Of a stretch of 64,000 nucleotides of DNA, positions 1 through 10,700 are shown piece by piece. The position numbers and the translations under genes were made by a program. How positions within the stretch are numbered: the first letter of the stretch is position 1; each line of letters starts with the position of its first letter. Below the pieces are notes generated by a model. The model was not told where the DNA came from. It saw only the letters and a program-made list of their open reading frames with translations, and made no database searches. Location of the stretch: contig NZ_PDWL01000005.1 of assembly GCF_010093185.1 (NCBI RefSeq), forward strand, positions 62,001-126,000, given 5' to 3'. The DNA comes from Pseudoxanthomonas jiangsuensis. Its GTDB lineage: Bacteria > Pseudomonadota > Gammaproteobacteria > Xanthomonadales > Xanthomonadaceae.

Positions 1-309
1 CTCGCCGTTGCGCTTGACGAACTCGCGGGTGCCGTCGAGCGGGTCGACCAGCCAGTAGCTGGACCAGTGCCGGCGGGTCTCCCACGGCACCTGGGCGGAC
101 TCCTCCGACAGCACCGGCAGGTCGGGGGTCAGCCGTTCCAGGCCCTCGACGATGATCCGGTGCGCGGCCAGGTCGGCGGCGGTGAGCGGACTGGCATCGT
201 CCTTGTGCTGGACCTCGAAGCCCTGTTCGTAGATCTCCATGATCGCCGCGCCGGCCTGGCGGGCGATGGCGATCACGGTTTCGCGCACGTCCACGGTGAT
301 CCGGATCAT
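1..309 (-). CDS. cysQ: 3'(2'),5'-bisphosphate nucleotidase CysQ, partial (N-terminal 103 aa)
   Basis: The C-terminal part lies beyond the window edge. The visible part has the metal-binding signatures of the inositol-monophosphatase fold: LSEES (metal-binding Glu) and DPLDGTREF (the DPxDGT motif). CysQ hydrolyses 3'-phosphoadenosine 5'-phosphate to AMP, recycling a by-product of sulfate assimilation. The start is ATG at 309, which overlaps the TGA of nudE as ATGA, so the two are translationally coupled. The pairing nudE-cysQ is common in gamma-proteobacteria. Family assignment is secure; only completeness is unknown. Confidence 0.93.
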   Translation of the reverse strand, partial: MIRITVDVRETVIAIARQAGAAIMEIYEQGFEVQHKDDASPLTAADLAAHRIIVEGLERLTPDLPVLSEESAQVPWETRRHWSSYWLVDPLDGTREFVKRNGE

Positions 310-851
310 CGACGCCCCAACCATTCGCGGGCGATGAACAGCGCCGCCAGCGAGCGCCCCTCGGAGAAATCCTCTCTCAACATCAGCGTTTCCAGTTCCT
401 GCAGTTTCCAGGGAATGACCTCGAGCTCCTCCGGCTCGTCGCCGGGCAGCTTCTCGGGATAAAGGTCGCGGGCCAGCACCAGCCACGAGACGTGGCTCAT
501 GTAGGTCGGGGCCAGGGTCAGCGGGCGCAGCACGTCGATCCGGCGGGCGCCGTAGCCGGCCTCTTCCTTCAGCTCGCGGTCGGCGGCCTGTTCGGGACTC
601 TCGCCGGCATCGATCCGGCCCTTGACCAGGCCCAGCTCGTAGCGGTGCACGCCGGCGGCGTACTCGCGCACCAGCAGCACGGTCTCGTCGTCCAGCATCG
701 GCACCACCACCACCGCGCCGTGGCCGCGGCCGACCATGCGCTCGAAGCGGCGGCGTTCGCCGTTGGAGAACTCCAGGTCCAGCTTCTCCAGGCGGTAGGG
801 CCCGGCCTCGGACGCGGTGACCTCGTGGATCACGGGCAGGCGGCGGCTCAC
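306..851 (-). CDS. nudE: ADP compounds hydrolase NudE (Nudix family)
   Basis: 181 aa. A full Nudix box GX5EX7REUXEEXGU is present at about residues 78-100 (GRIDAGE ... [10 protein letters not shown]), with all catalytic Glu residues. NudE-type enzymes cleave ADP-ribose, NADH and related ADP-containing pyrophosphates to AMP plus a phosphorylated compound in the cytoplasm. It is the first gene of a two-gene unit with cysQ (4-nt ATGA overlap), so two nucleotide-housecleaning enzymes are made together. It is divergent from bioA, with only 47 bp between the start codons. Exact substrate preference among Nudix paralogues cannot be read from sequence. Confidence 0.9.
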   Translation of the reverse strand: MSRRLPVIHEVTASEAGPYRLEKLDLEFSNGERRRFERMVGRGHGAVVVVPMLDDETVLLVREYAAGVHRYELGLVKGRIDAGESPEQAADRELKEEAGYGARRIDVLRPLTLAPTYMSHVSWLVLARDLYPEKLPGDEPEELEVIPWKLQELETLMLREDFSEGRSLAALFIAREWLGRR

Positions 852-886
852 CGGCGGCTCCCGCGGCGCGGCCGCGGTGCGGCCGA

Positions 887-898
887 TATGATGGCGGG

Positions 899-901
<3 letters not shown>
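887..901 (+). promoter_or_regulatory. Candidate -10 element directly before bioA start (possible leaderless mRNA)
   Basis: TATGAT (887-892) lies exactly 6 bp before an ATG at 899. At that distance transcription would begin at or near the A of the start codon. No convincing -35 hexamer was found. The alternative is a short leader and an internal start at 926 or 944. Confidence 0.3.
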
Positions 902-2307
<1,406 letters not shown>

Positions 2308-2317
<10 letters not shown>

Positions 2318-3042
2318 CCCGCTGCCACGTCGACCTGCCGCTGCGCGCCGGCGCCGAGCTGGTCCTGCCCGAGCGCGCCGGCAACCACCTGGCGCGGGTC
2401 CTGCGCCTGCGCGAAGGCGACCCCTGCGTGCTGTTCAACGGCGACGGCCACGACTACGGTGCGCGCCTGGTCGCGGTCGGCAAGCGCGAGGTCCGCGCGC
2501 AGGTGCTGGAAGCCACCGCGGTGGACAACGAGTCGCCGTTGCGGATCGTGCTGCTGCAGGGGATTGCCAGGGGCGAGAAGATGGACCTGATCCTGCAGAA
2601 GGCCACCGAACTGGGCGTGGCCGCGATCGTGCCGGTGTCCGGCGAGCGCACCGAGGTGCGGCTGGACGCCGAGCGCGCGGAGAAGCGCCTGGCGCACTGG
2701 CGCAGCGTGGTCGAGTCGGCCTGCGAGCAGTCCGGACGTGCGCGGGTGCCGGCCCTGGCGGCGCCGGCGGCGCTGGACCCGGCCGCGCGTGGACTGGAGG
2801 ACGAGGGCCTGCGCCTGCTGCTGGATCCGCAGGGCGAACATCGGCTGGAGGCGATGCCCGCGCCGGCGGCGATGAAGGTGGTGGTGGCGATCGGCCCGGA
2901 AGGCGGCTGGTCGCCGCGCGACCGCGAGGTCCTGCACGCGGCCGGCTTCAGCGGCCTGCGCCTGGGACCGCGGGTGCTGCGCACGGAAACCGCGGGCCTG
3001 GCCGCGATCGCGGCCCTGCAGGCGCGCTTCGGCGACCTGTAG
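2308..3042 (+). CDS. rsmE: 16S rRNA (uracil1498-N3)-methyltransferase RsmE
   Basis: 244 aa. SPOUT-superfamily methyltransferase that methylates U1498 of 16S rRNA in assembled 30S subunits. Recognised from [12 protein letters not shown] in the N-terminal PUA-like domain, [16 protein letters not shown], and the C-terminal knot motifs IGPEGGWS and [12 protein letters not shown], which form the SAM site. The ATG at 2308 overlaps the end of bioA by 10 nt, so translation is probably coupled. It ends 9 bp from the convergent chpC gene without an obvious terminator. Confidence 0.94.
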
Positions 3043-3051
3043 GGCGGTGAC

Positions 3052-3522
3052 TCAGGCCGCCGCGGCCAGCGCCTCGGCGACCAGGCGCTCCACGCCTTCC
3101 AGGTCGGGCAGCAGGGCGCCCAGGTCGCCCAGCAGCACTCGCATCTGTACCCCGCGCGGCAGTTCCTCCTCGGAGGCGTCGGCCAGCAGGCTGTCGCGCG
3201 GCACCGAGACCAGCTGCGGGAAGGACGCGGTCTGCAAGGCCAGGTACGGCACCGCCTCGTCGCCGCCCATGCCCTTGAGCACGACCACGCGGTTGTTGCG
3301 CGCGGCCGCTTCCTGGCCCAGGCCGGCAAGGCGCGAGAACGCCACCAGCGGCACGGTCCAGCCATGCCAGTCGATCTGCCCGGCCAGCCAATCCGGCGCA
3401 CCGGCGATCGGCTCGACCGGTACCCGCGCCATCACCTCGGCGACGGTGGCGTTGGGCAGCAGCAGGCGCTCCTGACCCACCTGGATCATGACGCCGCGGA
3501 TTTCGTCTTTGTTGTAGGCCAT
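3052..3522 (-). CDS. chpC: CheW-like coupling protein of the Pil-Chp system (ChpC)
   Basis: 156 aa, a single CheW domain. Visible features are IQVGQERLLLPNATVAEV at the start, GQIDWHGWTVPLVAF (the typical G-x-hydrophobic-W-R/G-G-x-x-h-P-h pattern) and a central NNRVVVLKGM strand. It is the last gene of the leftward pil-chp operon, 22 bp after the ChpB-like gene. The start chosen is ATG 3522; the open frame extends further upstream but runs antisense to its neighbour's coding frame and has no CheW-like sequence. By position and domain it matches ChpC, which links an additional receptor input to the ChpA kinase; the receptor is unknown. Confidence 0.82.
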   Translation of the reverse strand: MAYNKDEIRGVMIQVGQERLLLPNATVAEVMARVPVEPIAGAPDWLAGQIDWHGWTVPLVAFSRLAGLGQEAAARNNRVVVLKGMGGDEAVPYLALQTASFPQLVSVPRDSLLADASEEELPRGVQMRVLLGDLGALLPDLEGVERLVAEALAAAA

Positions 3523-3544
3523 GTTCGATCCCGTGTCCGTGCAC

Positions 3545-4786
3545 TCAGCCCCAGCGCGAGGCGAGCTGTTCGGCCAGCTGCGCCGGCGAGCCCAATTCGG
3601 CGCCGCCGGCCGCCAGCAGCCGGATCGCGCTGGCGTCGTAGCAGCCTTCCAGCGCCTGGCCGGCGACGTGGCCGCCGCGGGTGGCCAGGGCCAGGGCCGC
3701 ATCCACCCGCGCGGTGTCGGCGCCGCTGAGCAGCAGGACCGCGCTCTCGGCCGGCGGCAGGGCCGCGACCAGTTCGTCTCCACCCGCGACCTCGACAAAG
3801 CGCAGGCCGTCGCCGGCCGCCACGCCCACCCCTTCGGGCAGCACGTAGGCGCGCGCGCCGCTCAGTTCCTGCCCCGCTTCCGCCATCAGCACCGGCAAGG
3901 CGGACACCCGTGCCATCTGCTTGACCAGGTTGTCGTAGCGCCCGCCATCCAGGCGCAGCTGGATCAGCACCGGGCGCTTGAAGCCGCGCGGCAGGGCGAC
4001 CAGCAGCTTGCGCACCGCATCCGGGCCGCCGATCCCGGCGATCACCAGGACCGCGCCCGGCGGCTTGGCGAAGGCGTCGGGCAGGGCCGCGGCGGCGGCC
4101 GCAGGACCTGGAGCGGCCGCGGCCTTGTCGTCCAGCTCGACCAGTTCCAGCCGCGAGAAATCGGGCAGGGGCGGCGGCGTGGAAGCCACGCCCGGTGCCG
4201 ATGCCGGCTCCGGTGCGGGCGACGGCACGACGTCGGCCTCCTCGGCCAGGCTCCAGTCGGCCGCTGGCAGCGGCGGCGGGGTGGCGCCCGGGCGGTCCTG
4301 CGGCAGTTCCGGCGCCCGCGCCTCGGCTTCGGCCAGGTGCGGTTCGAAGCGGGCCTCGGCGTGGACCTGCTGCGGGGTGACCGGATGTCCCGGCTCCAGC
4401 TGCAGGCCGATGTCCTGCTCCTGCTCGCGACCGGGCGGCAGCACGTCGTCGTGGCCGTGCAGCTTGGCCGCCAGGTGGCGGATCCAGCGCTGCGCCTCCC
4501 AGCCGTCGCGACGCGCGGCCAGGTCGGCCTCGTCGAAGATCACCAGCAAGCCGGGCGCCTCCAGCGCCGGTTCCAGCGCCACCAGCGCATCCTCCACCGC
4601 CGGTTCCAGCGCCACCAGCGCAGCCTGGGGCGCGGCCCCGGCCAGGGTGGCGACGTCGAGCGCGGTGGGGTCCTCTTCCAGCACGATCAGGGCGCCGGCC
4701 GCGTCCAGCGCCTGGCGCAGGCGTTCGCGCGCCTGGCCCGGGCGCGCCAGCAAGGCCACCGGCTTGCGCGACTCATTCGCGGACAC
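3545..4786 (-). CDS. ChpB-like CheB-domain protein, probably catalytically inactive
   Basis: 413 aa. The C-terminal third (from about residue 245) aligns by eye with the CheB methylesterase domain: VIAGIGGPDAVRKLL corresponds to the IGASTGGTEAIR region and LLLSGADTARVDAA to the LTGMGNDG region. The catalytic Ser is Gly251, the catalytic His is Leu277, and no Asp stands at the third position. The first 110 residues look like a receiver domain without its phospho-acceptor Asp. The middle is Pro/Ala-rich and acidic. The start is GTG at 4786, overlapping the end of chpA by 14 nt. A 33-bp period duplication (4566-4622) gives a repeated ALVALEPA. Position fits ChpB; enzyme activity is doubtful. Confidence 0.7.
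   Translation of the reverse strand: MSANESRKPVALLARPGQARERLRQALDAAGALIVLEEDPTALDVATLAGAAPQAALVALEPAVEDALVALEPALEAPGLLVIFDEADLAARRDGWEAQRWIRHLAAKLHGHDDVLPPGREQEQDIGLQLEPGHPVTPQQVHAEARFEPHLAEAEARAPELPQDRPGATPPPLPAADWSLAEEADVVPSPAPEPASAPGVASTPPPLPDFSRLELVELDDKAAAAPGPAAAAAALPDAFAKPPGAVLVIAGIGGPDAVRKLLVALPRGFKRPVLIQLRLDGGRYDNLVKQMARVSALPVLMAEAGQELSGARAYVLPEGVGVAAGDGLRFVEVAGGDELVAALPPAESAVLLLSGADTARVDAALALATRGGHVAGQALEGCYDASAIRLLAAGGAELGSPAQLAEQLASRWG
4566..4622. repeat. Tandem duplication, 33-bp period, in the ChpB-like gene
   Basis: A 24-bp stretch beginning gccggttccagc occurs identically at 4566-4589 and 4599-4622. It encodes a repeated ALVALEPA in the degenerate receiver region and keeps the reading frame. 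Confidence 0.8.
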
Positions 4787-7700
4787 GGGCGATCCCCAGC
4801 AGGTCGTAGACGTTGCGCATCAGGTCCAGCTCCTGGTACGGCTTGCCCAGGTAGCGCTGCACGCCGATCTCGAACGCGCGCTGGCGATGCTTCTCGCCGG
4901 TGCGCGAGGTGATCATCACGATCGGCACGCCGCGGAAGCGGGCGTCGGCGCGCATCGCGGTGGCCAGCTCGTAGCCGTCCATGCGCGGCATCTCGATGTC
5001 CAGCAGCATCAGGTCGGGGACGCGCTCCTCCAGCCGCTCCAGCGCCTCGACGCCGTCGCGGGCGGTGGCCACCTCGAAGTTGTGGCGCTCCAGCACGCGG
5101 CCGGTGACCTTGCGCATGGTCAGCGAGTCGTCGACCACCATCACCAGCGGCACGCGCCTCTGCTGCAGGGTCTCGACCTCGGCGACCGGGCGCTCCGGCT
5201 GGGCCAGGTGGCGGCGCACCAGCGGGGCCACGTCGAGGATCACCACCACCCGACCGTCGCCGGTGATGGTGGCGCCGTAGATGCCCGGCACCGAGGCGAT
5301 CTGCAGGCCGACCGGCTTGACCACGATTTCGCGGTTGCCGACCACCTGGTCTATTGCTACTGCCGCACGCAGGTCGCCGGCGCGGACCAGCAGCAGGGGT
5401 ACCTGCGGCTGGCCTTCGGCCTTGGCTGGACCCTGCCCGACCAGCAGGCCGAGGTCGTGCAAGGCGTATTCCTCGCCGGCGTAGCGGTAGACGCCGCCGC
5501 CGGCCTCGAAGCGCTCGCGCGAGATCCGGCCTATGCCGCTGACCGAGGCCACCGGCACCGCGTAGGTGGTGTCGCCGATCTGCACGAACACCGCCTGGGT
5601 GACCGCCAGGGTCTGCGGCAGGCGCAGGGTGAAGACCACGCCCTTGCCGGCGGTGGAATCGATTTCCACCGTGCCGCCGAGCTGGCGCACCTCGTTGCGG
5701 ACCACGTCCATGCCCACGCCGCGGCCGGCCAGCTGGCTGACCGATTCGGAGGTGCTGAAGCCGGATTCGAAGATCAGCGAATCCAGCTCCGCATCGGTGA
5801 GCACCGCGTCGGCGCGCAGCAGGCCGCGCGACTCGGCGCGGCGGCGGATCGCGTCGCGATCCAGGCCGCGGCCGTCGTCGGACACCCGCAGAACGATTTC
5901 GGAACCCTCGTGGCGCAGGGCGATCGTGATCGTGCCTTCCTCGGGCTTGCCGGCGTCGCGGCGGTCCTTCGGCAGCTCCAGGCCGTGGGCGACCGAGTTG
6001 CGCAGCATGTGTTCGAGCGGCGCGACCATGCGGTCGAGGACGTTGCGGTCCAGTTCGCCGTGGGTGCCGTCGAGCTTGAGCTGGACCTGCTTGCGGGTCT
6101 CGTGCCCGGCCTGGCGGACCACCCGGCGCAGGCGCGGGACGACGCTGTCGAACGGCACCATGCGCGCGCTCATCAGGCCGTCCTGCAGCTCCGAGCTGAC
6201 GCGCGACTGCTGCTGCAGCAGGACGTCGTACTGGCGGGCCAGGTCGTCGAGCACGCCCTGCAGGCCGGTCAAGTCGGCGGCCGACTCGCCCAGGCCGCGG
6301 CTGAGCTGCTGCAGGGTCGAGAAGCGGTCCAGTTCCAGCGGATCGAAGGTCGGGTCGGCGCTGTCCTGCTCGCGCTGGTAGCGGGCGACGATCTGGGCCT
6401 CGGTCTCCAGGTCCAGGCGGCGCAACTGGTCGCGCAGGCGGGCGTTGGTGCGGTCCAGCTCGGCCATGGCGCTGCGGAACGCGCCCAGCTGCTGCTCCAG
6501 GCGCGAGCGGTAGATCGCCACTTCGCCGGCGTGGTTGACCAGGTTGTCGAGCAGGTCGGCGCGCACGCGCACCTGTTCCTGCGGACCGCGCGGCACGCCT
6601 TCCTCGTTGATCTCGACCGGCTCGTCCTCGACCGGCGGCGACAGCGGCGGCAGGTGCGCGGCGGCCGCGGCCAGGGCGATGGCGGCGGCGGAAGCCGGCA
6701 CCGCGGGCTGCGGCACGGCGTCTTCCGCGGCCGACGGGAGGCGATCGGTCTCCGGCGCGGTCGCGGGTTCGAAACCGGCTTCGTCCGCGGCAAAGGCCTG
6801 GTCCACCGGCGCGGCGACGGATCCAACCTCGTCCGCGGCGACCGTGCTCCCGCTGGCTTCGTCGGTGGCGGCGACAGCGTCCGCCGCCGCGGCCTGCGCT
6901 TCACCCTCTTCGACCGCCGGCGCGGCGACTGTCGCCGGCGTGGTCAGCGCAGCCACATAGGCCTCGGCCGAACCGTCGGCCGACGGCGCGTAGGCCTGGC
7001 CGCGGATGCGCGCTTCGAACTCGTCGATCAGCGCCTGCGGCATCTCGGTGACGCGATGGGCGCGGGTGCGCTGCAGCAGCCGGTGCAGGGTGTCGAAGCC
7101 GCGCTCGAGCAGCTGCACGTCGCCGCTCCGCAGTTCGGTGCGCTGCTCGGCCGCCGCTTCCAGCAGCGATTCGATCACGTGGCCCAGGTCGCCGATGGTG
7201 GCGATCCCGGCCATGCGCGCGCCGCCCTTGAGCGTGTGCAGGTCGCGCTGCAGGCCGGCGATCGGCTCGCGCGCGGTGGTGTCTTCGCGCAGCTCCTGGA
7301 TCAGGCCGTCGATGTGGTCGAGCAGGTCCACGCCCTCCTCGACGAAGATGTCGACCAGTTCGCGGTCCAGCTCTTCGAAGTCGAGCATCGGGCCGTCGGC
7401 GGCGCCCGCCTCGGCCAGCGGCGGTGCCGACTGGAACGCGGGGATGGCGGTTTCACCGACAGCGGCTTCGAGCGATTCCTCTTCGCCCTCGACGGCCGGA
7501 TCGGCGGCCTCCTCGAGGACGATGGCGGCATCGCCGGCCTCGGCAACGCCCGCCGCATCCAGGTCCGCCCGCTCTTCTCCGGCGAGTCCTTCTTCGGCCA
7601 GATCTTCTTCGGCCAGTTCCAGCACCGACCCTGCGTCCACCGCTTCCGTGTCGCCGTGTGCGGCCCGTTCGGCCGGCTCGAGCTCCAGGGTCTCGGCAAT

Positions 7701-10700
7701 CGCGAACGCGTCCTCGGTGGCCACCACCTCCGCCGCTTCGAGCGAGGCCGGCTCCAGGTCCGCATCGGACAGGGACGAAGATTCCGCGTCGGCATCCACG
7801 GCCAGTTCGAAGGAGGCCATATCCTCCAAGGTCGCGTCTTCCGCCGCCGCCTCGACGGCGGCGGTATCCGTGGCCGATGTCGGGGCTTCATGCAGCTCCG
7901 GCGACAGGTACGGGGTCAGGTCCTCCACTCCGGTCAGCTCGTCGCCCGCGGCTGCGTCCTGCCCGGCCACGTCGTCGAACTCCTCGTCGGTCAGCACCGT
8001 CTGCGGCCAGCTGGCCTCGGGCAGGCTGGCGGCCAGCGCCTGCAGCCGCGCCGAGAGCGCCGTGTACACGGGGATGCGTGGCGATTCGGCCTGCAAGGCG
8101 AGGATGCAGCCGCGGATCGCCTCGGCGGTGGCGGCGATGGCGTCGACCGCCTCAGCGTCGGCGACCTGGGCGCCGGCCAGCGAGCGCTTGATGAAGGTCT
8201 CGGCCGGGTCGGTGACCGAGGTGATCTCGGGCACATCGGTCATCGCGAACGCGCCGTTCATGGTGTGCATGGCGCGCAGCAGGCCATCGGTGGCCGGCTG
8301 CGGCAGCCCGCGCGCGGCCGCGATCCAGGCGTCGACCGTTTCCAGGTGCGAGGCGACCTCGGCCTCCAGGATCTCGCGCAGCACGCTGTCGACCGAGGCG
8401 GGCGTGCCCTCTTCCGGCAATGCGGCGGCCGGCGCGGCCTCGGCCATGGCTTCGACCGCCGGCAACGGCGCCACGATGGCGGCCGCTTCCGTGGCGATGC
8501 CATCCGGCGCGCTGTAGAACGCCTCCTCGCCGGCGGCGACGCGCTCGGCGACGGCCTCCATTCCCTCCAGGTCGGCCGCCAGCGGCACCCGGCCACGCAA
8601 GGCGGCATCGAACTGCGGCAGCACGTCGCAGGCCTGCTGGACCATGGCCAGCACCGCCGGACTCGCCGGACGGGTGCCGTCGAGCACGCGGTTGAGCATG
8701 CTCTCGATCTTCCAGCTGAACTCGCCCAGCGCGCGCGCGCCGACCAGGCGGCCGCTGCCCTTGAGGGTGTGGAACACGCGCCGGATCGGGCGCATGCGCT
8801 CCAGGTCGTTGGGCGCCATGCGCCACTCCGGGAGCAGGCGGGCCAGGTTGCCCATCTCCTCCTCGAATTCCTCCAGGAACACCTCGCGGATGTCGGCGTC
8901 GATGTCCTGGCTCTCGTCGAAACCGCCGGCCACGGGGCCCGCGGCGGTGTCCACGGTCGGAGTCGCCGGTTCGGCCGCAGGTGCGACCGGCGCGGAAGGT
9001 ACGGCCGGGGAGCCGAAACCGCCGCTGGGCAGGCCGGCGGCGGCGGCCGAGATCTCGGCGATGAGCGAGCTGGAATCGCCGTCCAGCTCGATCCGGCTGA
9101 CCCGGCTCTCGAACACCGTCACCGGACGGGTCTCCGGCTGCAGGCGCAGGTTCACGTCCAGCCATTGCGAGGCGTCGGTGCCGCGGACTTGCGGCACGGC
9201 AGCGCCGTCGGCGCCCACGGCCGGCGCTTCGGCGGAGAGGTCGGCCACGTCCTCGATCGCCGCGGCCGCGGCCTCGGTTTCGGCCTCGTCGGCCACGTCC
9301 TCGATCGCCGCGGCCTCGGCTTCGGCCTCGAGCGCTTGTTCCAGCTCGCCGGCGTCGTTGGCGGCAGCCGCAGTGGACTCGTGCTGCACTGCCACCGGTT
9401 CGGCGGCAATTTCGTTTCCGGGCGCGGTCCAGGCGAGCCCGTCGACGGCCGCATCGTCCTGGAACGCGGGCGGGATGGCGGCGGGCGGCAGGGCGCCTGC
9501 GCCCTCGAGCTCGACCGGCAGGATCTCGCCGGCCTCCGCGGTCGCACCCGGGGAGGCGACGTATTCGGCCGAGACCGGATCGAAGCTGAAATGGAAATCG
9601 ACCGACGGCGGCACCGACGGGGCCGCCGGCTCGATCGCGAACGGCTCGACCTCCAGCGCCGGGGCCTGGGCTTCCAGCGCCTCGGGTTCCGGCAGGTCGG
9701 CCGGGGCCAGCTCCACCGGCGGGATCGTGGCGTATTCGTCCTCGATCGCGGCGAAGGTCTGCGGGCGCTCGACCTGCACCGCGTCCCAGGCCAGGCCTTC
9801 GATCGCCGGCGGTGCCTCGACCGCGATGTCGACGGCAGCGACCGGCGCTTCGGCGACCGCGGGCACGGCGGCGGGCGCGGCCTCCCCGCCCGGCGCGGCC
9901 TCCCCGCCCGGCGCGGCGGCCTGCGGCAGAGGCCAGTAGTGCAGGTTCTCCAGGCTGGTCCGCGCGATCTCGAGGATCTCCTCGCGGTTGGGCCGGCGGT
10001 CGCGCAAGGCCTCGAGGTAGTACTCCAGGCTGGCCATGGCGTCGGCCAGGGTGTCGAGCTGGCGCCCGCTGGGCACGCGCCGGCGCTCGAGCAGTTCGGT
10101 GGCGATGTAGCGGCGCACGCCTTCCAGGTAGGCGGCCGGCTGCGGCAGGTCGAGCATGCCCAGGGCGCCGGAGACCTCCTCCAGCAGGCGCGGCACCTCG
10201 TCCAGGCGGGCGTGGTCCCAATTGGTCTCGATGAAGGCGACGAAGTGCTCGCGCGCGGCGGCGAAGTTGGAGATCGCCTCGTGCGCCAGCACCTCGACCG
10301 TGCGCCGGGCTTCGGCGGCGGCGGCGTCCTCGGCCGATTCCTCGCCCGCGCCCAGGCGCGCGACCTGGTCGTCCAGCGAGGCGTCCACGTAAAGCAGCGC
10401 GCCGGCGATGTCGAGCAGGGCGCTCTCGCTGGCCGGCTGCTCGCCGCGGGCGATCGCAGCCAGGCTGTCGCGCTGCTGCTGGACCACGTCGCGGGCCACG
10501 CCCAGGCCGAGCATGCCCAGGGTGTCGCCGACCTTGGTCAGTTCCTCGGCCTGCGGCTGCAGGGCGGCGGCGTCGCCGCCGGTGCGCAGGTGCAGGTCCA
10601 GCGCGTCCTTGACCCGCAGCAGTTCCTCCTTGACCACGCTGCCGACGGTGTTGAGCAGGTCGCGGTTGCGCCCGGCCAGGCTGCCGCGGGCATGGTCCAG